Below, piece by piece: positions 10,958-21,222 of a stretch of DNA of 64,000 bases (position 1 is its first letter; each line of letters begins with the position of its first letter). The DNA comes from Metamycoplasma spumans ATCC 19526. GTDB lineage: Bacteria; Bacillota_I; Bacilli_A; Mycoplasmatales; Metamycoplasmataceae. The position numbers and the translations under genes are program-made. The notes below the pieces were generated by a model that saw nothing but the letters and a program-made list of their open reading frames with translations, did no database searches and had not been told where the DNA came from. The stretch covers positions 1 to 64,000 of the forward strand of contig JHVF01000002.1 in NCBI GenBank assembly GCA_000620005.1. The letters run 5' to 3'.

Positions 10958-11662
10958 TTATTTAAAAATATTATATAGTTTTGTTTCTTGTTCTGTCAAT
11001 TCATTGACGTTTTTTTCTCCATATAAAACTTTAACAACGTTTATGATTTGAATATAATCATTTTTAGTTTGTTTTAGCAATATATCGATTCAATTTTGGA
11101 ATAAATAAGCCGAGAAAACTTGTCTTGCAATTTTATTTTTTGCAACATCCTTTTCGAAAGTTGCAAATATCTCGTTTTGCATTTTCAAAATTTCTTCATT
11201 TTCTAAAAATGATCCCATTTTTTCTGGGTTAATAACATTGCCATTTACCTTGTAATCATAATCAATATGACAATTGTATAGCAAATCGTATATTAACGTT
11301 TGAAATCCTGCATTATCGAAACCTTCAGAGTTAAAAAAGTACTGAAATTCAGAAGAATATTCTTTTAAATCATTACGTTTTTTAAGTTCGTTATAATTTA
11401 GCATAAATACATAATCCATTCTTTTATTTTTTAAAGAATTAATTAAAGATAATGTATCTAATTTTGTGTTGGTGATCAACTTATTTTTTTTAATTTGAAA
11501 AATAATGTTTTCACGCAAACTATCTAAATCCGCCAATTCGTTTCTTGTGACAAAATTTTTTTTATTCTCATCAATTAAATAAATCGCTCTTAATGGATCT
11601 TCTTTTCTTATTTCTTCAACTTGTTGATATAGTTTATCAAATTCATTTTCTTGTATACTCAT
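10958..11662 (-). CDS. Conserved mycoplasma protein, possibly DUF3196
   Basis: This 234-residue soluble protein is predicted to be almost wholly helical (MSIQENEFDKLYQQVEEIRKE start). It has no motif I can assign a function to. In M. pneumoniae an uncharacterised DUF3196-type gene also neighbours tig, and position and size agree, so it may be the same family; that is from recall and synteny only. The ATG at 11660-11662 is chosen over an in-frame GTG at 11696-11698 because the latter falls inside the CIRCE-like operator. The last 44 codons follow a UGA-Trp. It is probably co-transcribed with tig. Confidence 0.75.
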
Positions 11663-11691
11663 AAATAAAATTTTACACCATTTTTTATTTT

Positions 11692-11718
11692 TTAGCACTC
11701 TTTTATACTATTTGCTAA
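11692..11718 (-). promoter_or_regulatory. CIRCE-like (HrcA operator) site
   Basis: On the plus strand TTAGCACTC (11692-11700) is a perfect CIRCE half-site; nine bases later comes ATTTGCTAA (11710-11718), matching GAGTGCTAA at 6 of 9 positions. The N9 spacing is that of the CIRCE consensus. On the minus strand a TATAAT at about 11729-11734 lies just upstream, so a bound repressor would block transcription of the downstream gene and tig. Confidence 0.5.
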
Positions 11719-11809
11719 TATAAGATAAATTATAATTTAATAAAAATGTATAAGCTTAATTTATAATATAAGTGTATTTTATAAAAATTTGTAATTTATT
11801 AAATATTAA

Positions 11810-13192
<1,383 letters not shown>

Positions 13193-13201
13193 TTTATTAA
13201 T

Positions 13202-13230
13202 AAAAGCCCTGATTTAAATTTAGGGCTTTT
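13202..13230 (+). terminator. Terminator after eno
   Basis: AAAAGCCCT (13202-13210) pairs with AGGGCTTTT (13222-13230), followed by ATTTTT on the plus strand. Confidence 0.8.
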
Positions 13231-13242
13231 ATTTTTGCAAAA

Positions 13243-13276
13243 AAATAACTCACCAATTGCAAAAGGTGAGTTATTT
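13243..13276 (-). terminator. Terminator after rplA
   Basis: AAATAACTCACC (13243-13254) pairs with GGTGAGTTATTT (13265-13276) across a 10-base loop. On the minus strand it is followed by a T-run (complement of AAAAAA at 13240-13245), so it ends the rplK-rplA transcript. Confidence 0.75.
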
Positions 13277-13287
13277 AATTATTAATA

Positions 13288-13980
13288 TTAATCGATTTTA
13301 ACTTTAACAGCAGCACCCATTGAGGTTGAAACAGTAATGTTTAAAACATATGTTCCTTTAACTGTTTGAGGTTTCAATCTTTTAACTGTTTGAATTAAAG
13401 TTTCGGCATTTTCTGCTAGAACTTTTGAATCCATTGATTTTTTACCAACTGAAGCGTGGATAATTCCACCTTTATCAGCACGGTAGTTTGCTTTACCTTT
13501 TTTAAGTTCTTCAACTGCTTTAGCAGCATTTGTAGTAACTGTACCAGTTTTAGGGTTTGGCATTAAACCTTTAGGTCCTAATTTTTTACCGTATTTTCCT
13601 AAAACTAACATCATTTTAGGGTCAGCAACAATAACATCGAAATCGTATTTATCTTGATTTAAAACTTCAGGTAATTCAGATGATGAATAAACGTAATCTG
13701 CTCCAGCTTCTAAAGCAGCTTTTTGAGCTGAAACTTCGTCTGTAGCAACAAGAACTTTAACATTTTTACCTGTACCGTGTGGTAAAACAACAGCTCCACG
13801 TAATTGTTGATCTGATTTTATTGTGTCTAGGTTTAATCTAATTGCTATGTCTAAAGATTCATCAAATTTTGCAAATGATGCTTTTTTAGCCAAGTCAATA
13901 GCTTCAACTAAAGGATAAACGTCTTTTTTATTTACTAAAGATTTTACTTCTTTAACGTTTTTAGAAATTTTTCTAGCCAT
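13288..13980 (-). CDS. rplA: 50S ribosomal protein L1
   Basis: The 230-residue protein forms the L1 stalk by binding 23S rRNA. Diagnostic segments are LRGAVVLPHGTGK, VADPKMMLVLGKYGKKLGPKGLMPNPKTGTVT and GKANYRADKGGIIHASVGK. The start overlaps the rplK stop as TAATG. L1 often represses its own operon in other bacteria. Confidence 0.97.
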   Translation of the reverse strand: MARKISKNVKEVKSLVNKKDVYPLVEAIDLAKKASFAKFDESLDIAIRLNLDTIKSDQQLRGAVVLPHGTGKNVKVLVATDEVSAQKAALEAGADYVYSSSELPEVLNQDKYDFDVIVADPKMMLVLGKYGKKLGPKGLMPNPKTGTVTTNAAKAVEELKKGKANYRADKGGIIHASVGKKSMDSKVLAENAETLIQTVKRLKPQTVKGTYVLNITVSTSMGAAVKVKID

Positions 13981-14423
13981 TAGTTTGCACCGCCTTTAAG
14001 TCATTCTTCATATCCTTCAACTGTAATACCCATGTTTTTAGCTGTACCAGCAATTTGTCTCATAGCAGATTCTACTTTTACTGAGTTCATATCTGGTAAT
14101 TTGTATTCAGCGATTTCTCTTAATTGTTCTAATGTTATTGAACCAACTTTTTCTTTGTTTGGTTTTGAACTTCCCTTTTTAACACTAGCAGCTTGTACTA
14201 GTTTGTATGATGTTGGAGAAGTAAATAATTTGAAGTCAAATGATTTGTCTTCGTAAACTGTAATTAAAACAGGAACAGGTTCTGAGCCTCTTTCTCTAGT
14301 TTTGTCATTAAATGCCTTTGTAAATTCAGGCATGTTAATACCTACACCCGCTAAAGCTGGACCTGGTTTAGCTTGACCAGCTGCGAATTGTAATTTTGCT
14401 CTTTTAACAACTTTTTTAGCCAT
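13980..14423 (-). CDS. rplK: 50S ribosomal protein L11
   Basis: The 147-residue protein sits at the GTPase-associated centre of the ribosome. It shows KLQFAAGQAKPGPALAGVGINMPEF in the N-terminal domain and a C-terminal domain with LPDMNSVKVESAMRQIAGTAKNMGI. The true end lies seven codons past a TGA (Trp) at 14001-14003, in the tail WLKGGAN. The ATG follows GAAAGGATACAAC. It is first in the L11-L1 operon. Confidence 0.97.
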
Positions 14424-14507
14424 GTTGTATCCTTTCGATAAATGTGGTGCAAATGAATTTTCTTAAATTCTCCCACTTGCAAGAGGCAATATATAATTGC
14501 ATTTACT

Positions 14508-14513
14508 ATTATA
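14508..14513 (-). promoter_or_regulatory. Probable -10 box of the rplK-rplA operon
   Basis: TATAAT on the minus strand, about 85 bases before the rplK ATG. No clear -35 is visible. The leader includes a TTGCAAG-centred inverted segment around 14471-14485, as ribosomal leaders often do. Confidence 0.4.
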
Positions 14514-14544
14514 ACAAAAAAATATTTTTATTTATAAAATAAAA

Positions 14545-14560
14545 GAAGCCAAAAGGCTTC
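14545..14560 (-). terminator. Terminator after the tRNA-Gly genes
   Basis: GAAGCC and GGCTTC form a short stem with a 4-base loop, followed on the minus strand by TTTTATTTTA. It separates the tRNA transcript from the rplK promoter. Confidence 0.65.
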
Positions 14561-14600
14561 AGTTCTAAGTTTAAAGTGGATTTCACTTTTTTCTTACATA

Positions 14601-14674
14601 TGGTGCGGATGAAGGGAATCGGACCCTCGTATTCAGATTGGCAACCTGATGTTCTACCATTGAACTACATCCGC
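14601..14674 (-). tRNA. tRNA-Gly (anticodon GCC)
   Basis: Cloverleaf on the minus strand: acceptor GCGGATG/CATCCGC, D arm GTTCAATGGTAGAAC, anticodon stem TCAGG/TCTGA with loop TTGCCAA, T arm with GGTCCGATTCC, and an encoded CCA. It is one base downstream of a second tRNA-Gly on the same strand. Confidence 0.93.
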
Positions 14675-14675
14675 A

Positions 14676-14749
14676 TGGTGCAAGTGATGGGAATCGAACC
14701 CACGTATTCAGCTTGGAAGGCTGAAGTTCTACCATTAAACTACACTCGC
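14676..14749 (-). tRNA. tRNA-Gly (anticodon TCC)
   Basis: Minus-strand cloverleaf with acceptor GCGAGTG/CACTTGC (one G-U pair), D arm GTTTAATGGTAGAAC, anticodon loop CTTCCAA, T arm with GGTTCGATTCC, and an encoded CCA. It is upstream of tRNA-Gly(GCC) in one transcript. Confidence 0.94.
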
Positions 14750-14769
14750 TTTTATTAATTGCGTAATAT

Positions 14770-14798
14770 ATTATAACCAAAAAAAATGATTTTTTAAA
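14770..14798 (-). promoter_or_regulatory. Promoter of the tRNA-Gly pair
   Basis: On the minus strand a TATAAT (14770-14775) lies 20 bases before the first tRNA. A TTTAAA at the 17-base spacing (14793-14798) may be a weak -35. Confidence 0.5.
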
Positions 14799-14821
14799 AA
14801 AATTATATTTTTTGCATGGTT

Positions 14822-15809
14822 TTATCATCTCTCATCATTAATTTCCTTATAAACAATTTCCATAATTGCTCTTGCCAGCTGAAAATCTAATCTTCTTCTT
14901 CTAATTCCATCTTTACGATTACCTTTAAAAGGCGTTAATATTATATCTTGCTATTTATTTCTAATATTAAATAAAGTTTCATTTAATTTATCAATATACA
15001 AATCTTTTTTATTGTCTTGAATTTCAATATCAATCAATGTCGGATGACGGGATGAAACTCTTATTTTATTTTTTCAATCATATTTAATATTATTTTTAAA
15101 ATCAAATCTAATTATTTTTTTGTCATTACTGCTGTCAATGGCTCTTAATGCCAGTCAGCCTTTTTTATCATTGAAGATAATATTGATATTTTTGTTTGGT
15201 TTAATTTTCATACCTTCAAAATCTCGATAAGTAAACAAATATTGCTCATTTTTGTATAGTTTTATTTTTGAAAATTCTTTTTTAGTATTATCAAAACAAG
15301 CAACGCAAACAGGAACTTCTGTATCTAAAAATGGATTTTCTTCTAAAATAGTTACTGAATTTAAGCGATTTTAATGCTTAAAATTAGAGTTTAGAAATGA
15401 CTCAGGAATAATGGCAACAACATAGTCATTATTTTCTAGCATTTTTTCAAGAGCAATTAAATAGATGTCATCATATTGACTGTTTAAAAAATAGCTACTT
15501 AAATCAATCTTTTTTCTTGTTGCAGTTTGTTTTGATAAATATGGTGGGTTTGTAACAATAATTGAGTTTTCAATTCTCTTAATATTTAAAAGCGAATCAT
15601 TAAATTCTCAATTTAAACTTCTGTCAATGTCATATCCAATTTCTTGACTAAAATTAAGTGATTTTAATGCCTTAAAAATATCTCCATTGCCAGCAAAGGG
15701 ATCAAATAATATTTTTTATTTTGATCTTTAATAAAATCAAGAACTTGCTTTTTTAGTCATATATTATCAACGGTAAAAATTGACCTAATTTTATTTTTTT
15801 ATCTTTCAT
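14822..15809 (-). pseudogene. Broken N6-adenine-type DNA methyltransferase
   Basis: Minus-strand translation across frames yields a methyltransferase: MKDKKIKLGQF, then LFDPFAGNGDIFKAL (SAM-binding motif I), GYDID, and the catalytic motif NPPY followed by LSKQTATRKKIDLS. The gene is damaged by at least four lesions: a one-base loss in the T-run at 15775-15779, a second at 15712-15717, an in-frame TAA at 15371-15373 and a TAG at 14951-14953. The remaining frames stay coherent to 14822. The class (N6-adenine or N4-cytosine) is inferred from NPPY. It lies directly downstream of an intact nuclease-like gene, so it probably was part of a restriction-modification locus. Confidence 0.8.
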
Positions 15810-15917
15810 AGCGCCCCTTATAACGATATTATAACACGTAAAAAATAGAATAACAATCGAGATAAATTTAGTATTTTAAATTGAAAATTTAACATAATAT
15901 TTCATGCAATATATTAC

Positions 15918-17165
15918 TTAATCAATTTGAATATTTTTCTTCTTAGCTTTATGATAAAAATTGTTAAATCTTATAATCATATCCCTTTCATGGTTTATTG
16001 ATTTTTCAGTGTGTATTTTTAGCGATTTTACAAAGTCTGTAAAATAAATATCATTGTTATAATAACTTTGTCTATTAAAGAAATTATAAATTTCACTATA
16101 TTTTATCTTTATAAAAGATTTTTCTTCATCATTTAAAGTTAAATCGTTATAATCTGGCAGAAAAATAAAATAATTTTGATTTTCGTGTTTTTCTTTGTAT
16201 TTTATCAATTGCGAAATTTTATTATCTGCTGATGAATAATTAATTCCTGATTTTATTTTGTTTTCAATAATAACTTCTTTATTTTTATCATAGCTAATTA
16301 ACAAATCAATATGATCACATTCGCGCTTGACAGTATATTTTTTTTCATTCTTTATTTTTTCACCAGCTTCTTTTAAATTCAAAACTTCAATGAAAAAATC
16401 TCCTAATAAATCAGGATACTTTCTAAATATGTAAGCAAAATAATTTGAATAAATATTTTCATCATATTCTTTACCAATTACCTGTAAAAAATTTTGATTA
16501 TCATCTTCAGAAAATGGTTCAAATTTCTTATCAGATATTGTTCAATTATCTGCTCTGTTTATCATTTTAATTAGCGATTCAAATGAAGATTTATGATTGA
16601 TATTATCGACATAATTTATTAATGATTGACTACCAAAATTATCTTTATCACTTAAATAATATGTATATGCATTATTGTTAAATTCATCGTGTTTTTCAAA
16701 ATTTTTAGCAAATATGTATATTCTTTTATTGTTAGGTATTAAAACTTTTGAAGCTTTAAAAGTTGTTGCTCATTTAATCTTAAATTCATTATCTTGTTTG
16801 AAAATATCACTTAATAAAATTTCACCGTATTTTATTTCTTCACTCTTTATAAATTCCTCATTTTTTAATAGACATTCTTCTTCATTTAATAGCTTTAATT
16901 CTTTTTGATTTTTATATAATAAGCTATCAATTTCGGCATATCCAATAACTTCAAAGCAATTTGTTTCAATATGTCTTGCCATTATTACATGCTTAACTTT
17001 TTTCTCATATTTTTCATTAAGTAAACCAGATTTAGGAATATAAATATAATTTCTTCCCAAATCATCTTGTAAGAAATTTATTGCTTCACCACCTAAGTTT
17101 TTATCTAAATAAGAACCGACATAAAGTTTAACAATGACAATAACTTCCAAATTTTCTTTATACAT
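15918..17165 (-). CDS. PD-(D/E)XK nuclease-like protein, putative restriction enzyme
   Basis: The 415-residue protein is open only with UGA-Trp. The C-terminal part has ENIYSNYFAYIF, then HIDLLISYD and VIIENKIKSG, which fits the PD-(D/E)XK nuclease core with D287, E301 and K303, followed by a helix with QLIKYKEK. The N-terminal 150 residues form a separate domain containing SYLDKNLGGEAINFLQDDLG and YIYIPKSG that I cannot name; it could recognise DNA. Such a fusion suggests a DNA-cleaving defence protein, possibly modification-dependent, but this is inference. The ATG follows TTTTAGGAGATAAAA, 23 bases after the upstream gene, and a methyltransferase pseudogene follows. Confidence 0.7.
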
Positions 17166-17188
17166 TTTTATCTCCTAAAACATATTCT

Positions 17189-17893
17189 TTAACGCAATTT
17201 ATCAGCTCAATAATCATCATATGGTACAAAGTATTTTTTGCACATCTCTTTATTTTTTTTAGATCAATATTCAATACTTTTTTCCGTATCGTTGAATCAT
17301 AAATTCAAAGGAACTAGCATTCCATTATTAGGCATAGTTGTTGAAGCCATTACAATTAAATAATGTAAAAATAAATGCTGATCAAATGTTATTAATATTG
17401 AGTTGCCAGTTTTATAAAGTTCCTTTGTATCTGGATGAAATTTGTAAATTTCTCCGCTTATTTTAATTTCATCAATATGATGTCTGCAATAATTTCATTG
17501 ACCAACTTCGTTTTTGAAATTTGTATAATATTTTGATATTTTTATTTCATTGTAAGGTCCGACAACACACCCTTCTTCTTTAAATTTTTCTATAATTCCG
17601 TAATATTTTCTTACTCAAAAATTTTGAAGTTTTTCTTTTTCAAAGAAATTTTCATCAAAAAGATATTTAATTTGTCTTTCGAATAACAATTTTTCATTTA
17701 GAAATTCAAAAGCGCCTTCTGAAATGAGGCGATTAAAAATTTTTTGTTCTTTTAATGTGAATAATTCTTCTTTCGGCAAATTTATCTTCGACTTTTCATT
17801 TGTTTTATCCAACTTTTTTTTATTTTTAGCAACGATAAATATTACCAATAGTATTATGATGCTTACAGGAACAATAATTAAAAATGATCACAT
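17189..17893 (-). CDS. Unknown protein with one N-terminal membrane anchor
   Basis: I do not recognise this 234-residue protein. It starts at the ATG at 17891-17893 behind TTTGGAGACTTT, and a UGA-Trp is the second codon. Residues 3-21 form one transmembrane helix, followed by a Lys-rich, helical part. The C-terminal half is rich in Trp, Tyr and His (WNYCRHHIDEI, ITFDQHLFLHYLI, VPLNLWFND) and looks like a folded domain. It is 23 bases upstream of the PD-(D/E)XK gene and likely in one operon with it. A membrane-bound partner of the nuclease is conceivable but unproven. Confidence 0.7.
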
Positions 17894-17975
17894 AAAGTCT
17901 CCAAATTTTATAAACCAATTTAAAAATACAGCTTGCTTATTATTTTTAATTTTATACCCTTAATTATATAAGAAA

Positions 17976-17995
17976 AAACCCGCACATGCGGGTTT
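17976..17995 (-). terminator. Terminator after tuf
   Basis: AAACCCGC pairs with GCGGGTTT around ACAT. On the minus strand it is followed by TTTTTCTTAT. Confidence 0.85.
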
Positions 17996-18015
17996 AAATT
18001 TAAATCAGTAAAAAA

Positions 18016-19209
18016 TTATTTAACAATTTTTGTAACTGATCCAGCACCAACTGTTCTACCACCTTCACGGATTGAGAATTTTGTTCCTTCTTCAACGGCG
18101 ATTGGTTGGATTAAAGTAACTGTTAATTCAACGTTGTCACCTGGCATAACCATTTCACGTCCTGCTGGGAATTTAATTCCACCAGTAACGTCTGTTGTAC
18201 GGAAGTAGAATTGTGGTTTATAGTTTTGGAAGAATGGAGTGTGACGTCCACCTTCTTCTTTTTTAAGAACGTAAACTGTAGCTTCGAATTCTGTGTGAGG
18301 AATAATTGTTTTAGGTTTTGCTAAAACTTGTCCACGTTCAACGTCATCTCTGTCAACACCACGTAGTAATAAACCAGCGTTATCTCCAGCTTGAGCTTCT
18401 TTTAAGTTCTTTCTGAACATTTCAATTCCAGTAACAACTGTTTTTTTGGTTGGTTTTAGACCAACGATTTCAACTTCTTCGTTTAGTGTTAAAACACCAC
18501 GTTCAACTCTACCTGTTGCAACTGTTCCACGACCTGTAATTGTGAAAACGTCTTCAACTGCCATTAAGAATGGTTTGTCAGTTTCACGTTTTGGTTCGTC
18601 GATGTAAGCATCAACAGCATCCATTAATTGCATAATGTTTTCTTCGTAAACTGGGTTACCTAATAAAGCTTCACGAGCTGATCCAGCGATAACTGGAGCA
18701 TTGTCTCCGTCGAAACCGTATTCTGATAATAATCCACGAACGTCCATTTCAACTAGACCAATCATTTCTTCTCTTTCGTCATCTTTAAACATATCAACTT
18801 TGTTTAAGAAAACAACGATTTTTGGAACACCAACTTGTTTTGCTAAAAGAATGTGTTCACGTGTTTGAGGCATAGGACCATCTGTAGCAGCAACTACTAA
18901 GATAGCACCATCCATTTGTGCAGCACCGGTAATCATGTTTTTAACATAGTCAGCGTGACCTGGACAGTCAACGTGAGCATAGTGACGGTTTTCTGTTTGA
19001 TATTCGATGTGTGATGTATTAATTGTAATTCCACGTGCTTTTTCTTCTGGTGCGTTATCGATAGAAGCATAGTCTCTAGCTTCTGATAAACCTTTTTTAG
19101 ATAAAACTGTAGCAATAGCAGCTGTTAAAGTAGTTTTACCGTGGTCAACGTGACCGATTGTACCGATATTTACGTGTGGTTTTGAACGGTCAAAATCTAA
19201 TTTTGCCAT
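18016..19209 (-). CDS. tuf: Elongation factor Tu
   Basis: The 397-residue GTPase delivers aminoacyl-tRNA to the ribosome. G1 is GHVDHGKT (19-26), G3 is DCPGHADY, G4 is NKVD and the switch region holds RGITI. Domains II and III are complete, ending [10 protein letters not shown]. Unlike most genes here it contains no UGA codon and prefers GC-richer codons, as expected for a highly expressed gene. The ATG follows GAAAGGATTTATT. Confidence 0.98.
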   Translation of the reverse strand: MAKLDFDRSKPHVNIGTIGHVDHGKTTLTAAIATVLSKKGLSEARDYASIDNAPEEKARGITINTSHIEYQTENRHYAHVDCPGHADYVKNMITGAAQMDGAILVVAATDGPMPQTREHILLAKQVGVPKIVVFLNKVDMFKDDEREEMIGLVEMDVRGLLSEYGFDGDNAPVIAGSAREALLGNPVYEENIMQLMDAVDAYIDEPKRETDKPFLMAVEDVFTITGRGTVATGRVERGVLTLNEEVEIVGLKPTKKTVVTGIEMFRKNLKEAQAGDNAGLLLRGVDRDDVERGQVLAKPKTIIPHTEFEATVYVLKKEEGGRHTPFFQNYKPQFYFRTTDVTGGIKFPAGREMVMPGDNVELTVTLIQPIAVEEGTKFSIREGGRTVGAGSVTKIVK

Positions 19210-19479
19210 AATAAATCCTTTCGTTTTTATGTTATTTTTTTAGATATAATCTTTTGATTAAACGCGTTTAACCTACCTAAGCATAGCCTTTCATCTATGT
19301 CCTGTCCAATCGCGCATATTCATAGTAATTTTAATTTTAACAAAAAAAAATTTTTTTACATATTTATTATTAATTTTGCCATACTTTTTCAATTATTAAT
19401 CAATATAAATAAAATGAATGTATATTTTTTAATGTTTTATAACATATAAAAGGCGTAATTATATTAATTTTATTAATAA
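19210..19479 (-). other. tuf leader and upstream noncoding region
   Basis: No gene is visible. On the minus strand the tuf leader carries a 14-base palindrome TTAAACGCGTTTAA (19258-19271) and a hairpin with ACATAG/CTATGC arms (about 19281-19300), both GC-richer than the surroundings. The promoter is unclear; a TATGAAT near 19318-19324 is a weak candidate -10, giving a leader of over 100 bases. From 19340 to 19479 the sequence is nearly pure A/T with no structure I can support. Confidence 0.45.
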
Positions 19480-19745
19480 AATAAAAAAACAAAGCACATG
19501 CTTTGTTTGAATTGTTTAACAATTCTGAAAGGAATTAATTTTTTTATTATAAATATAAGCTGTTATAAAAATAAATAATGAATTATATACATTATTGAAA
19601 GAAGTGAACTGACGTTCTCAAAAAAAATTAAGGAATAAGGGATCTAATAAAAGGGTTATATGATGAATATATATAAAATATATGACTAATAACAGCTCTA
19701 TTATCGCGAGTTTTCGCGGCAAAGCGTAAGATATATTTGCGTTTT
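19480..19745 (-). ncRNA. Candidate small structured RNA
   Basis: The minus strand has a promoter-like TTGTAA, 16 bases, TATACA arrangement just right of 19750, and a terminator-like hairpin AACAAAGC/GCTTTGTT (19488-19507) followed by TTTTTTATTTT at its left end. Between them, 19719-19747 can form an 11-bp stem (GCAAAGCGTAA with TTGCGTTTTGC, two G-U pairs) and 19705-19718 a CGCGA/TCGCG hairpin. No known RNA family motif was recognised (not tmRNA, SRP RNA or tRNA). A plus-strand 57-codon frame at 19559-19729 exists but lacks a start signal. Confidence 0.4.
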
Positions 19746-19913
19746 GCGTATAATATTGTATACTATTTTTTTAAATATTTACAATTTTCTTATTTTTTTT
19801 ATTTTTAATAATTTTAAGACTATAAATGTCATGTTTTGCACTATCGTACATATGAATATTTAAATATTTTTCGGTAAGCTCATCTTAAAGATAAATTAAA
19901 ATAAAGCTAAATA

Positions 19914-19942
19914 TTGGTCATATTTTTAAATTTTGCTAAAAT
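19914..19942 (+). promoter_or_regulatory. rnpB promoter
   Basis: TTGGTC (19914-19919), a 17-base spacer and TAAAAT (19937-19942), ending about seven bases before the expected RNase P RNA start. Confidence 0.7.
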
Positions 19943-19948
19943 AGTAAT

Positions 19949-20255
19949 GCATGGCTAACTGCTGCATATTTAATTATGTAGAGGAAAATCCGCTCTAGCA
20001 CTCGCTGCGATGCGAGTAGTGATCATGCTAGACCAAATAAGTCTAGGCACAGAAATGTGACGACTAGTGCAACAGAGACGAGCTTATTAAGTTAAGATGC
20101 AACGATGTAAACTCCATGAGTTAGAAACCCAAATTTTGGTGGGGGAATCGGACAGGCGGAAATGAACTTATGTCCGAAGGTTATAATTAATTAGTTATAA
20201 CTTAGATAAATAGTTAGCGCTGTTTAATTACAGTACAGAAAGCGGTTTATAATGC
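19949..20255 (+). ncRNA. rnpB: RNase P RNA (type B-like)
   Basis: The catalytic RNA that matures tRNA 5' ends. The conserved core is clear: GAGGAAAATCC (near 19981), the AGGCACAGAAATGTGACGA region, CAACAGAGACGAG, and the 3' conserved block ACAGAAAGCGGTTTAT. Length of about 307 bases and A/U-rich helices fit mollicute type B molecules. The 5' end is set from the promoter and the 3' end from the terminator, so each may be off by a few bases. Confidence 0.93.
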
Positions 20256-20275
20256 AAAGAGGGTCTTCCCTCTTT
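20256..20275 (+). terminator. Terminator of rnpB
   Basis: AAAGAGGG and CCCTCTTT form an 8-bp stem around TCTT, followed by TTATTTTTTTTATT. Confidence 0.85.
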
Positions 20276-20402
20276 TTATTTTTTTTATTCTAATCCAAAT
20301 GATAAAAATTCTTTCACTATTTTTTATCAATATTTTCTTTTATTTTTCTTGAGTTTAGAAAAAACATCAAATATAAATATTAAATATAAGTTGGAGGAAA
20401 AT

Positions 20403-21140
20403 ATGAATGAATTTTTAATATACTTTACGCAAAAATACAAAGGCGATTGAGATTTGATTTACAAAGCTTTTAAAAAAACTGAAAAAGTTAATTCAGAAAT
20501 ACTTAAGTTACTTAAAGAAAAAGATGAAATAAAAAATAAAAAATATATAACCATTTTAGATGAAGATTATCCTAAGAAGTTTAATACTTTATATAAACCC
20601 CCTTTTGCAATTTATTACGAAGGAAATAAAGGGTTATTAAATAAAAAAATTGTTTGTATCACTGGCAATTTAGAAAACAAAAGTGGTCAGGATTTTTTAT
20701 CAAAAATCGACTCATTAAGTGATGATTATGTTTTTATAAGTGAAGGTTGAGTTGGCTTTGATAATAAAATTGTTGAATATCTAATAAAGAAAAACAAAAA
20801 CATTATTATTGTTTTAGCATCGGGAATTAAGAATAGTAAGAAAGAAAAATTATTCGCTAATTACGATAAGAAAAAGTTTCTATTAATCAGTGAATATCCC
20901 AATGAATATCACGTTACTAGAAAAGCCATTTATGCTAGAAATAGAATTGTCGCATGTTTAGCGGATAACCTAATTATACTAGCGTCACAAAATAAGAAAA
21001 TGATGCCATTAGTTGATAATTTTATTGAACAAAATAAAATAATTAACTGTGTTAAACCAGATGAAAATGAAACAAATAATGATAATATCGAATTAATTAA
21101 TAGCGGTGCGATTTTAATAAACGATTTAAACAATATTTAA
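20403..21140 (+). CDS. Short DprA/Smf-like DNA-processing protein
   Basis: The 245-residue protein resembles the Rossmann core of DprA, which loads RecA on incoming single-stranded DNA. Matching segments are LDEDYPKKFNTLYKPPFAIYYEG, a SEGWVGFD stretch where DprA has SGxAxGID, ILASGI-type strand, LLISEYP, and ARNRIVACLADNLIILAS. It lacks the N-terminal SAM domain and the C-terminal winged helix of full-length DprA. The ATG follows TTGGAGGAAAAT, and two UGA-Trp codons occur. Whether it works in transformation or repair here is unknown. Confidence 0.75.
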
Positions 21141-21222
21141 ATATCATAAACACACCTAAAAATTAGTAGTTTATTGTAAAATATTTATGTATGTAATTAA
21201 AAAATCATAAAAGGAGAAAAAT

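Noticed and set aside
11690-11698. GTG start giving 12 extra residues to the unknown protein before tig
   Set aside because: It falls inside the CIRCE-like operator and has no ribosome binding site; the ATG at 11660-11662 is preferred.
14576-14758. Plus-strand 60-residue frame
   Set aside because: It lies exactly opposite the two tRNA-Gly genes; the repeated GIGPS/GIEPT-like words are antisense tRNA sequence.
19559-19729. Plus-strand 57-codon frame between tuf and rnpB
   Set aside because: No start codon with a ribosome binding site, unusual composition, and overlap with the hairpins of the candidate RNA; kept only as an alternative explanation.
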